Assembly: GCA_945885645.1 (NCBI GenBank) | Contig: CAMCYV010000027.1 | Span: 1-12,987, forward strand | Length of the DNA: 12,987 bases | Origin: Bifidobacterium breve | GTDB lineage: Bacteria > Actinomycetota > Actinomycetes > S36-B12 | Direction of reading: 5' to 3' | In this document: positions 4,599-12,356 of the stretch, one piece after another | Layout of the letters: each line of letters starts with the position of its first letter | How positions within the stretch are numbered: position 1 is the first letter of the stretch | Translations under genes and position numbers: made by a program | The notes under the pieces: model-generated | The model's database searches: none | What the model was told of the DNA's origin: nothing | The model's input: only the letters and a program-made list of their open reading frames with translations

Positions 4599-6631
4599 TT
4601 TTGCACCTGCTGTGAGTCAAGCCGCGTACGAATAACTTTATGGAGCACCCGCTGATCCTCAATCGGTGCTCCATTAATGGGGGGCAGCAGATAACGCGCA
4701 GCACCAAGGTCCTCACGAAAGATTATTGACCTCGAATCATCGATCAGCTCCGGTCGATCCGTGATCACAATGTCTGCGATTGCAAGTGCCATATTGAGCT
4801 GGCTGGGGGTATAACTTCGATAGGCAAATTGAGATCGTTTTGGCGCCGGTGTGAAAGCTTCTAGAGGTATCAGGAGATAAGTATTTGTACCGAACTCATC
4901 AATCCAAGCCTGCGTATCAAATCGCTCAATTCTGCTATCAAATGCATTTAAATCTGCGGGAGCAAACACTACAGTGGGACGATTCGGGACCTTTATCAGT
5001 GGTAAATGAGATGGAGTTGGTGCGTTATTGCGCATGCGTCGAAGTCTGCGCACTGCTCCCGTAAGAGTCATCGACATTCTTTTTGCTTTCCAGAAAATAC
5101 GCAGATCAGGTCGCGTTTCAAAAAATATTTGATCCGCGCAGCCAAGTGATGCCAACCTCCTAATCGACAATTCTGGAATATCTTGACCCGCCTTGATGTG
5201 TAAATCTGAAAGATTCACGCCCAGTACGCAAGTTAACTGAATTTGAACAGATCCATGTTCACCAGGCCTAATCCCGCGCTCTTGGATCAGTTCCGCGCTG
5301 GGTGAATCCAGATTGACCTCGAAACTCCAGCCTGGCGCACTGGCCTGAACCGGAGTTGCACGAAAGGAGATAAGCGCCCCGGATTTGCTTTCACGCAAGA
5401 TCACCTGTGCGGCCGTGTCAACTGGTAGATCACCCGCAAAATCAACACAGGAGATCAACCACTGAGCACGTTCCTGACCCTTTTCCATTGTCGCGAAATA
5501 ACGTCTTTGGTCAAATGGGATGAGAGTGAGATGCAGCTCGCTGACATCAAGCCACCAAGACGCTGGGCGCCCCATGAGTTCCGTGTCCTCACGCGACCAC
5601 AGGTCACGTTTCCCTTCAACCAATTCGGCGTTAATGAATCCACCGCCTTTTTCCCAGTACAGTGCCCTGCGCATTTGCTCTTGGTCACCCAGCAGCAGGT
5701 AGTAGGTAGCCACCCGCAAGCCGGGTCGCAGGCATTCAAAGTCTGCAATCGGAATGGTACGGACGTAATCGGATAGAATCCGAATAATTCCATGTGACTG
5801 ATCTTGTGTGAGTTCAAAGAGAGTTGCGAGGTAGAGAGAAAGATCGTGTTGGAGAAACTTCTGGTTTTTGAAGTGGGCCAAAATTTGATTGGACTCAAGC
5901 TCGCGATCCATTAACTCATTGATTGCAATGCGATCGCGCACATTGCGCAATTCACTTCTCGATTGGGTAATCGAACTTAGGTTCGCGGTTCGCTCAACAT
6001 TCCAGTTGTAAACAACTTGGGGAATCACTCCAATGCGTGAGGCTGCGAGGTAACACTTGAGAGTGAACAGTTGGTCCTCAAAAAGTAACCCACTGGGGAA
6101 ATCAATGCTGTTAGCAAGTAAGAAATCAGTTCGGTAAATTTTGTTGACCGAAATTGTGTCAAACAATAACCCTGGTTGTTCACTGAGAGCCTCAAAGACT
6201 TGCGAGCGAACGTGCAATTCTGGTCGCCAAATTTTCTTTTCACCTGATTGAGAAATAATGCGCCTGGCTGCTCCCACCACTAGATCGGCCTTCATGGCAT
6301 TAATCGCTGTGTAAAGGTTTCGCACTGCATGCGGGTCGAAGGTGTCATCTGAGTCACAGAACATGACAAAGGGCGCAGTCGCCAGCTGCATACCGCGATT
6401 ACGCGGGGCGCTGCACCCACCTGAGTTGTGAGAAAGGACTTCTATTCGAATCCGAGGATCGAGTTCCGCGGCAGCGCGAAGAATCTCAACCGAATCATCA
6501 GTTGAGCAATCATCGACGGCAATAATTTCAATGTCGCGAAATGATTGAGCGGTAAGGGACTCCAAGGCGGTGGATAGGCGCTTCGCTTCGTTGTACCCAA
6601 TCAAGATGATTGAAACTTGCGGTCTAGACAT
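4595..6631 (-). CDS. GT2 glycosyltransferase with middle beta-rich region and vestigial TagF-like C-terminus
   Basis: 678 aa. Residues about 5-230 form a GT2 (GT-A) domain: VSIILIGYNE at the start, VDDCSTDDS, the metal site CDSDD (92-96) and FEDQLF (184-189), which resembles the TarS/TarP wall-teichoic-acid GlcNAc-transferase type. Residues about 355-490 are strand-rich and lack GT motifs, like the beta-sandwich parts that follow GT2 in such proteins. The last 120 residues (VVFAPADLN at 554-562, then LAIADIVITDRPE) resemble the C-terminal half of CDP-glycerol glycerophosphotransferases, where TDYSS is expected in place of TDRPE. Most of a TagF domain is absent. The ATG at 6631 overlaps the upstream stop by 8 bp; a TTG at 6655 would add 8 residues but the GT2 domain begins right after the ATG. 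Probably transfers a sugar to a phosphodiester polymer or linkage unit. Confidence 0.87.
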   Translation of the reverse strand: MSRPQVSIILIGYNEAKRLSTALESLTAQSFRDIEIIAVDDCSTDDSVEILRAAAELDPRIRIEVLSHNSGGCSAPRNRGMQLATAPFVMFCDSDDTFDPHAVRNLYTAINAMKADLVVGAARRIISQSGEKKIWRPELHVRSQVFEALSEQPGLLFDTISVNKIYRTDFLLANSIDFPSGLLFEDQLFTLKCYLAASRIGVIPQVVYNWNVERTANLSSITQSRSELRNVRDRIAINELMDRELESNQILAHFKNQKFLQHDLSLYLATLFELTQDQSHGIIRILSDYVRTIPIADFECLRPGLRVATYYLLLGDQEQMRRALYWEKGGGFINAELVEGKRDLWSREDTELMGRPASWWLDVSELHLTLIPFDQRRYFATMEKGQERAQWLISCVDFAGDLPVDTAAQVILRESKSGALISFRATPVQASAPGWSFEVNLDSPSAELIQERGIRPGEHGSVQIQLTCVLGVNLSDLHIKAGQDIPELSIRRLASLGCADQIFFETRPDLRIFWKAKRMSMTLTGAVRRLRRMRNNAPTPSHLPLIKVPNRPTVVFAPADLNAFDSRIERFDTQAWIDEFGTNTYLLIPLEAFTPAPKRSQFAYRSYTPSQLNMALAIADIVITDRPELIDDSRSIIFREDLGAARYLLPPINGAPIEDQRVLHKVIRTRLDSQQVQK
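4660..4990 (-). other. TagF-like remnant domain in the GT2 protein
   Basis: This part of the large GT2 gene encodes a segment that follows the order of a glycerophosphotransferase C-terminal lobe: a strand VVFAPAD, then a strand TYLLIPLEAF, then ADIVITD followed by a D-rich turn and SIIFREDLGAARYLLPP. The acceptor and donor His residues known from TagF lie in parts that are missing or not matched, so activity is unlikely. Homology is judged by eye. Confidence 0.5.
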
Positions 6632-7526
6632 TGCGCGCTGAATCCGCTGCTGCAATTAATGCCCGGGCACGTGTTCGAAAATCATGTTCGGCTCGAATCC
6701 TTTGTGAATCAACTGAATCGACCGGGAAATATGCATCCGGATTACGATAAATCTCAGCCAACTCCTCCGGTTCCCGGTACGTAACAACACTGGAGCCAAA
6801 AACTTCACTGAGACCCAAAGCGGGGTCACTTACGACCCGAGCACCTGCAGCGACCGAGTCAAATAGCCGATTAGAAAGAAACCCAAGTTCAGCCATTTCC
6901 CGGTGATGATCATTGAGCACAATTGCGCTGTTTGCATAGGCGTTGGGTAACTCGCTATTGGGCAGAAACTCACCCGCTATTTGATCGGGGGTAAGGAATT
7001 CCTCCCAGCCAACTCCATAAACTTCCAATGGAATTCCCGCCGCGAGTGCATCGCGCACAACTGGACGAAACTCACCACGGGTTGATCCAACAAAAAGAAC
7101 GCCCGATTTTTGCGTTGAAATCGTTGGTGTGAAGCGGTTCGCATTGGTGGCTTGTAAAAGCGGGGTGAATTCACCAATCTCTGGTTCAGGGCTCCAGTGA
7201 TTACTTGCGGCAAATGCTCGCGAATACTGGCTGGCCTCACCGGGCTCAACGAGTTCAGGGTGCGAGATCACCCACAGCATCCACGTTGCACTGGTATTGG
7301 AAGGAACAACTCGGCGTAGCCCACGCAGGACCACGACAACGTCATCACTATCGCGCTTTTCGCTATTGGCACCAGCGCGGGAAACCACTTTTGCCTCCAC
7401 TCCCTCAGCAATGAGGGCTTGGGCTAGATCTGTGGCAAACCAGTAATCCCCCCACTGCTTTCCTGCTTCTCCTTTGGGCGCTGAAGTAACTATGGACCAC
7501 TGGGGTTTGCGCGTGAATAGTTTCAT
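6624..7526 (-). CDS. CgeB-like glycosyltransferase (GT-B, glycosyl transferases group 1 type)
   Basis: 300 aa. The N-terminal part (WSIVTSAPKGEAGKQWGDYWFATDLAQAL) resembles the first domain of CgeB-like glycosyltransferases. The second domain has VLFVGSTRGEFRPVVRDAL (143-161), the strand LEVYGVGW (167-174), and the diagnostic block NDHHREMAELGFLSNRLFD (205-223) followed by SVAAGARVVSDP. In this family that block binds the nucleotide-sugar phosphate. The protein is somewhat shorter than typical members. Start is ATG 7526, overlapping the upstream ExoA-like gene's stop by 4 bp (ATGA). Its own stop overlaps the next start by 8 bp, so it is part of one coupled operon. Probable role: adding a sugar to the cell-surface glycopolymer. 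Donor unknown. Confidence 0.85.
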   Translation of the reverse strand: MKLFTRKPQWSIVTSAPKGEAGKQWGDYWFATDLAQALIAEGVEAKVVSRAGANSEKRDSDDVVVVLRGLRRVVPSNTSATWMLWVISHPELVEPGEASQYSRAFAASNHWSPEPEIGEFTPLLQATNANRFTPTISTQKSGVLFVGSTRGEFRPVVRDALAAGIPLEVYGVGWEEFLTPDQIAGEFLPNSELPNAYANSAIVLNDHHREMAELGFLSNRLFDSVAAGARVVSDPALGLSEVFGSSVVTYREPEELAEIYRNPDAYFPVDSVDSQRIRAEHDFRTRARALIAAADSARNV

Positions 7527-8503
7527 GACTTAGCCCGACCAAAGAGAAACCCGAGCCCCCATGAAATATGCATTACGGGAAAAACGACGGGCAATAAAAG
7601 TCCACTCGTACCAGCCCTGGAAATCACGCTTGCACCAACTACTCCCAGTAAATACGCAACGAGTGGGATCAAGCCAATCCATACCAATAATTTCAATGAT
7701 GCAAGCCCGCCAATAAGTATTAGCAATAATCCGAGTAAAAGCCCGATAACAAGCACAGGGGCTGCCAGGTAGCGCAATGAAATCGTTTCGCGGTAGCGAC
7801 GAGCAACTTCCCGGCGCCAGGTTCCGTAACCAAAATATTGACGCGCAAGTTCACAAAGACTCGAGCGAGGGCGGTAGGTCACCACCATCTCGGGGGTGAA
7901 CCAAACTTTTCCACCGGTCTCACGGATTCGGTGGTTCATCTCCCAGTCCTGGGCTCGCACCATTGATTCGTCATAGCCGCCAACGCGCTCCAGAGCCGTG
8001 CGACGAAAGCAACCCAAATACACGGTCAGCGCTTCACCCTCGGCGCCACCGACATGAAATGCTGCCCCGCCAACACCAAATTTTGACGTCATCGCAGCTG
8101 CTATCGCCTTTTGCATCGATGTCAGACCACTTGCAGCCATAATGCCACCGACGTTGTCGGCACCACTTCGATTCAAAGTCTCGACGCCAATGCGAATGTA
8201 ATCAGAAGGTATGAGTGCGTGACCGTCAACCCGAACAACTACTTCAGAGGTTGTCGCCCCGATTGCCGCGTTGAGCGCTGAAGGGGTTTTTCCGCTGGGA
8301 TTAGCGACCACTCGCACAATCGGGTGACGGTCCGCTAGTTCGGCCGCAATCACTTCGGTTCGATCCCGTGATGGGGCAACAGCAAGAGCAATCACCATGT
8401 CACCTTGATAGTCCTGAGCCAGTAAGCGCTGGATCGCGGACTCAAGGTGTTCTTCTTCATTGAGCACCGGCATCACGATTGCAACACTTGGGAGAGGATT
8501 CAT
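7523..8503 (-). CDS. ExoA-like membrane-anchored GT2 glycosyltransferase
   Basis: 326 aa. Residues 1-240 are a GT2 domain: VAIVMPVLNEEEHLESAI at 7-24, KTPSALNAAIGA (72-83), the metal-site equivalent VRVDGHA (90-96), GCFRRTALERVGGYDE (164-179), and RAQDWEMNHRIRETGG (183-198) with the acidic catalytic region. GYGTWRREVARRYR follows. Three hydrophobic helices at about 249-266, 271-291 and 301-320 anchor it in the membrane. This layout matches succinoglycan-type ExoA enzymes, which use lipid-linked acceptors. I chose the ATG at 8503, 4 nt after the upstream stop and with GGAG about 11 nt before it. A longer reading from 8560 would overlap the upstream gene and add 19 residues that are not part of the domain. 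Second gene of the glycosyltransferase operon. Confidence 0.9.
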   Translation of the reverse strand: MNPLPSVAIVMPVLNEEEHLESAIQRLLAQDYQGDMVIALAVAPSRDRTEVIAAELADRHPIVRVVANPSGKTPSALNAAIGATTSEVVVRVDGHALIPSDYIRIGVETLNRSGADNVGGIMAASGLTSMQKAIAAAMTSKFGVGGAAFHVGGAEGEALTVYLGCFRRTALERVGGYDESMVRAQDWEMNHRIRETGGKVWFTPEMVVTYRPRSSLCELARQYFGYGTWRREVARRYRETISLRYLAAPVLVIGLLLGLLLILIGGLASLKLLVWIGLIPLVAYLLGVVGASVISRAGTSGLLLPVVFPVMHISWGLGFLFGRAKS

Positions 8504-8507
8504 TGAT

Positions 8508-10097
8508 CTAGAGCTCCAAGTCCAGATCTGCGTATCCGCGCAAAATATTGCTGTCGACACCGCTTACTTCACCTGAGATGTCCTTTCGAAAATGCGCGTC
8601 AGAAACGAGTGACGTATTGACCGCCTCAGATTCCTGAGCGTGCCGGACATAGATATAACCCTGCCCGTGGGTTCGGTAGATCAATCCCCCGTGTTCGATG
8701 ACGCGCTCGATCAGAGCCAGGTCAACTGATTTAGGAACGGGCCGCCACCCACCCACTTCGCGAAGGTCGGCTTGGGAAATCAACATGGTTCCACCGGCGA
8801 CAAACTTCGCGTACTTTTCAGCAGCGTACGTCGGTCGAAACACCGTGACGTCTTCGCCGGCAAGATAAATGTTGTCGAGCGCCTTGCCCACAAGTTGCGC
8901 TCCTGAGAACATGCGAGCTGTGACCAAATCCCAGACATGTTCTGGTCCATAGAAATCGTCATCGTCTATTTTCGTAATAAGTTCACCGCTGGCAAGGGAA
9001 CTCGCCACCGTTAGCGCCTCGCCCAAGTTGAGAGAGTCAGGTACCGCACGAGTCAAAGCGTCAAAAGGCAAATCAGAAAGGCGCGCGCCAATATGGGCAT
9101 CGAGTTCAAACCCATGGGTGAGTAACACGAGTTCAAGATTCGGGTACGTTTGCCGGGAAAGGAACTCAACTATTTCGGGTAAATGATTTTCTCGATTCGT
9201 TACCAACACCATGGAAACACTGGGCCAACCAAAAATCTCAGGGTGCGGCGAATGTCTACGTAATGCTTTATTTCGCCGGGCAATCGATCTAAATTCACTC
9301 TCCCGAGGATCAGCCGTTGAATCATCAAGATTGACGCCACAGGCTTGTAATTGGATTTTTTGGGTGAGCGTGAGCTCGGTTGTTTCCGTTAACCCGGTGA
9401 CCCCGCGAAGTTGGTGAACGGTGGCGGAATCAAGTGAATCAGGAAGTGAAAGAGATGTTGCCGGGACTACATTCGCTTGCGCAAGTGAGCGACGACCAAT
9501 TGGGCGGTGTACGAGTGGGTTCACCACAAACTCGGTGTCTGGGGCCGTCAACCAGGTGTTCTCTCGTGTAACTGTCAGATCAGTAGAACGAAGGTGAGGA
9601 TTTTTACTTGAATTTGTGCCGGATAAGTGTCGAAGAGTCTCAGCCAGGTTTCCATTGCGCGGAAGTGCTTTCGGCTCCCAACTGACTTTAGGGGCAAAAA
9701 GCCCACCCGGCGTTGGAGTGCAAGCGCGCAATAAGCCCGACAACAAGACTGCCAGCGAAAGTTCGGTAGCAACACTTGCTTCTGCTTCAAAACCGGACGC
9801 AGTCCATCGCGCAGAAAATTGCGACAACGCAAGTTCAGGTTTTCCCAGCCAACCCGAACGCGGAGCAGGAGCGTAGTCAATTTCCAAATTGACCGACAAT
9901 GCGACTTCCCCTGTTGAAGCCACATCGGCTATCAATTCACGCAATGAATCACGGTCGAAAACCCGGATCGTGTAATCCCCAGTGCGACCTTTGCGCACTT
10001 TGGGAGCCGCCACGCGATTTGAGCCCTTCACGGTCAGCACTTTAGAGGGTAAGACCCGCCCAGCGGGGCTAGCGGTGAGAATCGGCCGCCCAATCAC
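8508..10097 (-). CDS. GT2-type glycosyltransferase with long unassigned N-terminal region
   Basis: 529 aa, first gene of the leftward glycosyltransferase operon. The C-terminal part is a GT2 domain: VSMVLVTNRENHLPEIVEFL (294-313), QTYPNLELVLLTHG, ITKIDDDDFYGPEH (374-387) with the metal-binding Asp cluster, KFVAGGTMLISQADLREVGG (431-450), VDLALIERV and HGQGYIYVRH. The first 290 residues have no motif I recognise. They carry a basic N-terminus and a VNPLVHRPIGRRSLA stretch. The GTG at 10097 leaves only 14 bp to the divergent ugd start. In-frame GTG codons at 10040 and 10031 are alternatives; the one at 10040 follows TACCCT at 10051-10046 in leaderless spacing and would leave 71 bp for promoters. 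Sugar specificity unknown. Confidence 0.87.
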   Translation of the reverse strand: MIGRPILTASPAGRVLPSKVLTVKGSNRVAAPKVRKGRTGDYTIRVFDRDSLRELIADVASTGEVALSVNLEIDYAPAPRSGWLGKPELALSQFSARWTASGFEAEASVATELSLAVLLSGLLRACTPTPGGLFAPKVSWEPKALPRNGNLAETLRHLSGTNSSKNPHLRSTDLTVTRENTWLTAPDTEFVVNPLVHRPIGRRSLAQANVVPATSLSLPDSLDSATVHQLRGVTGLTETTELTLTQKIQLQACGVNLDDSTADPRESEFRSIARRNKALRRHSPHPEIFGWPSVSMVLVTNRENHLPEIVEFLSRQTYPNLELVLLTHGFELDAHIGARLSDLPFDALTRAVPDSLNLGEALTVASSLASGELITKIDDDDFYGPEHVWDLVTARMFSGAQLVGKALDNIYLAGEDVTVFRPTYAAEKYAKFVAGGTMLISQADLREVGGWRPVPKSVDLALIERVIEHGGLIYRTHGQGYIYVRHAQESEAVNTSLVSDAHFRKDISGEVSGVDSNILRGYADLDLEL

Positions 10098-10099
10098 AC

Positions 10100-10111
10100 T
10101 AATCTTGCCCC
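10100..10111 (+). promoter_or_regulatory. -10-like box for leaderless ugd transcript
   Basis: TAATCT (10100-10105) is a good TAnnnT -10 element and ends 6 nt before the ugd ATG at 10112. No Shine-Dalgarno sequence precedes the ATG. The expected -35 region lies within the 5' end of the divergent glycosyltransferase gene and shows no clear TTGACA. Confidence 0.4.
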
Positions 10112-11455
10112 ATGACCGTGCCTACCCAGCCGTCCCAGCACATCTTGCGACTCTCCGTGATTGGCACCGGCTACCTCGGAGCAACCCACGCAGCCTGCAT
10201 GGCCGAATTGGGATTTGAGGTGATCGGACTCGATGTTGTCCCCGAGAAGGTCGACCTGCTTAATTCCGGCAAAGTTCCTTTCTACGAACCCGAACTCGAA
10301 GAGGTTCTCGAGCGCAATATTGCAGCGGGGCGGGTGAAGTTCACCACCTCATTTGCCGAAGTTGCCGACTTCGCTGACATTCACTTCATTTGCGTGGGAA
10401 CACCACAACAATCTGGGTCCTATGCCGCCGACGTATCCCAAGTTTTTGGTGCTGTTGCCGCACTCGCCCCGCATCTGTCTCCAGGCGATCTCGTTGTTGG
10501 CAAGTCGACCGTCCCGGTGGGTACGGCTGAGAAAATAGCCGAAATATTGAAAATTTCAGCACCCGGAGTTGAGGTTGTGTGGAACCCCGAGTTCCTGCGC
10601 GAGGGTTTTGCAGTACAAGACACTTTGGAACCGGATCGCTTGGTCGTCGGGGTTAACTCTCCCGGAGCCGAAGCACGAATGCGTGCGGTGTACGCCCCCA
10701 TGATCGAGAAAGGGATTCCTTTTCTCGTTACCGATTTTCCCACCGCCGAGTTGGTCAAAGTCGCGGCTAACTCATTTTTAGCTACCAAGATCTCATTTAT
10801 TAATGCGATGGCAGAGGTGTGCGAATCAGCCGGAGCCGATGTTGTGCAATTGGCGGAAGCAATCGGTTACGACACTCGAATTGGCAACAAGTTCCTGGGA
10901 GCTGGTCTCGGCTTTGGTGGTGGGTGCCTTCCCAAAGATATTCGGGCATTCATGGCTCGGGCGGGAGAGCTCGGCGCCGAAGAAGCACTCACCTTCCTGC
11001 GCGAAGTGGACCAGATCAACCTTCGCCGTCGCAGTCACACGGTTGACCTAGCCCGAAAGGAACTTGGTGGTGAACTTCGCGGGAAAACAATTTGCATGTT
11101 TGGAGCAACGTTTAAGCCGGATAGCGACGACGTTCGCGACTCACCTGCGCTCGATGTTGCGGTCGCACTTGCCAACGCCGGCGCAACGGTTGTCGTGCAC
11201 GACCCGAAGGGCACCGTTAACGCTGAGCGCGTTTACCCAACGTTGACCTACTCGACTGATGCGATGAAGGCTGCTACCCATGCGGATCTGATTATTCATG
11301 CAACCGAATGGATGCAGTACCGAGAAATTGATCCAGCGGAACTGGCGAAAGTTGTTTCCCAAAAAAATATTATCGATGCCCGAAACAAACTAGATCTCAC
11401 AGCTTGGCGTGCGTCCGGCTGGAATATCCGGGCACTGGGCCGACCTACCGCATAA
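10112..11455 (+). CDS. ugd: UDP-glucose 6-dehydrogenase
   Basis: 447 aa cytoplasmic enzyme that oxidises UDP-glucose twice with NAD to UDP-glucuronate. The N-terminal NAD domain has VIGTGYLGATHAACMAELG (16-34) with the GxGxxG loop and Asp41 at the end of the second strand. The middle shows NPEFLREGFAVQD (158-170), EPDRLVVG, and ELVKVAANSFLATKISFINA (213-232) with the catalytic Lys/Asn region. GFGGGCLPKDI (267-277) carries the nucleophile Cys272. The C-terminal UDP-binding domain has GATFKPDSDDVRDSPALDV. Length and motif order are normal for the family. GDP-mannose dehydrogenases share the fold, but the motif set fits UDP-glucose better. It is divergent from the glycosyltransferase operon and probably supplies its UDP-GlcA donor. 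The CoA-binding gene follows 8 nt after its stop. Confidence 0.94.
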   Translation: MTVPTQPSQHILRLSVIGTGYLGATHAACMAELGFEVIGLDVVPEKVDLLNSGKVPFYEPELEEVLERNIAAGRVKFTTSFAEVADFADIHFICVGTPQQSGSYAADVSQVFGAVAALAPHLSPGDLVVGKSTVPVGTAEKIAEILKISAPGVEVVWNPEFLREGFAVQDTLEPDRLVVGVNSPGAEARMRAVYAPMIEKGIPFLVTDFPTAELVKVAANSFLATKISFINAMAEVCESAGADVVQLAEAIGYDTRIGNKFLGAGLGFGGGCLPKDIRAFMARAGELGAEEALTFLREVDQINLRRRSHTVDLARKELGGELRGKTICMFGATFKPDSDDVRDSPALDVAVALANAGATVVVHDPKGTVNAERVYPTLTYSTDAMKAATHADLIIHATEWMQYREIDPAELAKVVSQKNIIDARNKLDLTAWRASGWNIRALGRPTA

Positions 11456-11463
11456 CCGTTTAT

Positions 11464-11868
11464 ATGGAGATTCCAGCGATTCTTGAAAACACCCATCTGT
11501 GGTTTGTTGTTGGTCTGGGAAACAATCCTGATCGGGCTGCGTTTGGAGTGGCAAAATTTCTCCAAGATCGGGGCAAGCACATTATTCCGATTTACCCCCG
11601 AGCTGAGATGGTTCACGGTGAACAAGGTTTCGCCACTATTTCGCAAGCGAGCGACGTGTGGGGTCCACCCGATGTTGTCGACCTATTTGTGAATAGCTCC
11701 CGGGCCGGTGATTTGAGTAACCAAGGGGTTCAAGCGGGAGCAAAAGTGATCTGGATGCAACTTGGTGTCACCGACGAGTTGGCCGCTGAACGGGCCCGCG
11801 CTGCTGGACTCACCGTCGTGATGAATAAATGCCCAGCGATCGAATGGCGAAAAACTATTACGGGCTAG
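11464..11868 (+). CDS. CoA-binding domain protein (YccU-like)
   Basis: 134 aa, a single Rossmann-type CoA-binding domain as in the YccU family and succinyl-CoA synthetase alpha subunits. Visible blocks are VVGLGNNPDRAAFGVAKFLQ near the N-terminus, the strand HIIPIYPRAE, VHGEQGFATI, PDVVDLFVNS (the second nucleotide-side strand), AKVIWMQLGV, and GLTVVMNKCPAIEW near the end. Length is typical of the stand-alone family, whose biological role is poorly defined. I chose ATG 11464 because the family fold starts within a few residues of it; an upstream ATG at 11404 would overlap the end of ugd by about 50 nt and add unrelated residues. It is probably co-transcribed with ugd. Its TAG stop overlaps the convergent purE stop in a shared CTAG. 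Confidence 0.87.
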   Translation: MEIPAILENTHLWFVVGLGNNPDRAAFGVAKFLQDRGKHIIPIYPRAEMVHGEQGFATISQASDVWGPPDVVDLFVNSSRAGDLSNQGVQAGAKVIWMQLGVTDELAAERARAAGLTVVMNKCPAIEWRKTITG

Positions 11869-12356
11869 GTGAGCTTGCTCTGCTTGGCCCCGGCTTCGGC
11901 ATTGAGCTCACGGGCGTAACTCTCAAGTTTTTGGGCGATTTCACTGTTTGTAATTCCCAGCATGCGCGCGGCCAGAAGCCCTGCATTTTTAGCATTGTCA
12001 ATTGCAACGGTTGCCACGGGTATTCCTGCCGGCATCTGGACAATTGACAGTAACGCGTCCATGCCATCAAGTTTGGTTGCAGAAACGGGAACACCGATCA
12101 CGGGCAGTGTTGTCAAGGAAGCGATCATCCCGGGTAGGTGTGCAGCGCCACCCGCTCCAGCGATAATTACGTCAAAACCATTCTGGCGTGCACTTTGCGC
12201 AAATGCCGTCATTTCCAGTGGCATCCGGTGGGCTGAAAGAACGAAGGGTTGGTTGCTAATTCCCAATTCGCTCAGAACTTGCGTGGCAGCACACATGACG
12301 GGCCAATCAGAATCACTGCCCATGCAGACGGCAACTTGAATCTTTTCGCTACTCAT
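11865..12356 (-). CDS. purE: N5-carboxyaminoimidazole ribonucleotide mutase
   Basis: 163 aa. Catalyses conversion of N5-CAIR to CAIR in de novo purine synthesis, downstream of PurK. It has the class I PurE signature: VCMGSDSDWPVM (10-21) with the phosphate-binding SDSDW, VLSAHRMP (39-46) with the catalytic His, AGAGGAAHLPGMIAS (66-80), and PVIGVPV followed by GMDALLSIVQMPAGIPVATVAI. Length is normal for the octameric bacterial enzyme. The ATG at 12356 overlaps the purK stop (12349) by 8 bp, so the two are one transcription unit read leftward. It ends in a TAG sharing the CTAG palindrome with the convergent CoA-binding gene; there is no room for a terminator hairpin between them. Confidence 0.96.
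   Translation of the reverse strand: MSSEKIQVAVCMGSDSDWPVMCAATQVLSELGISNQPFVLSAHRMPLEMTAFAQSARQNGFDVIIAGAGGAAHLPGMIASLTTLPVIGVPVSATKLDGMDALLSIVQMPAGIPVATVAIDNAKNAGLLAARMLGITNSEIAQKLESYARELNAEAGAKQSKLT

Noticed and set aside
8504..8560. Extension of the ExoA-like protein upstream of 8503
   Set aside because: It would overlap the previous gene's end and adds residues outside the GT2 domain; the ATG at 8503 follows the upstream stop closely.
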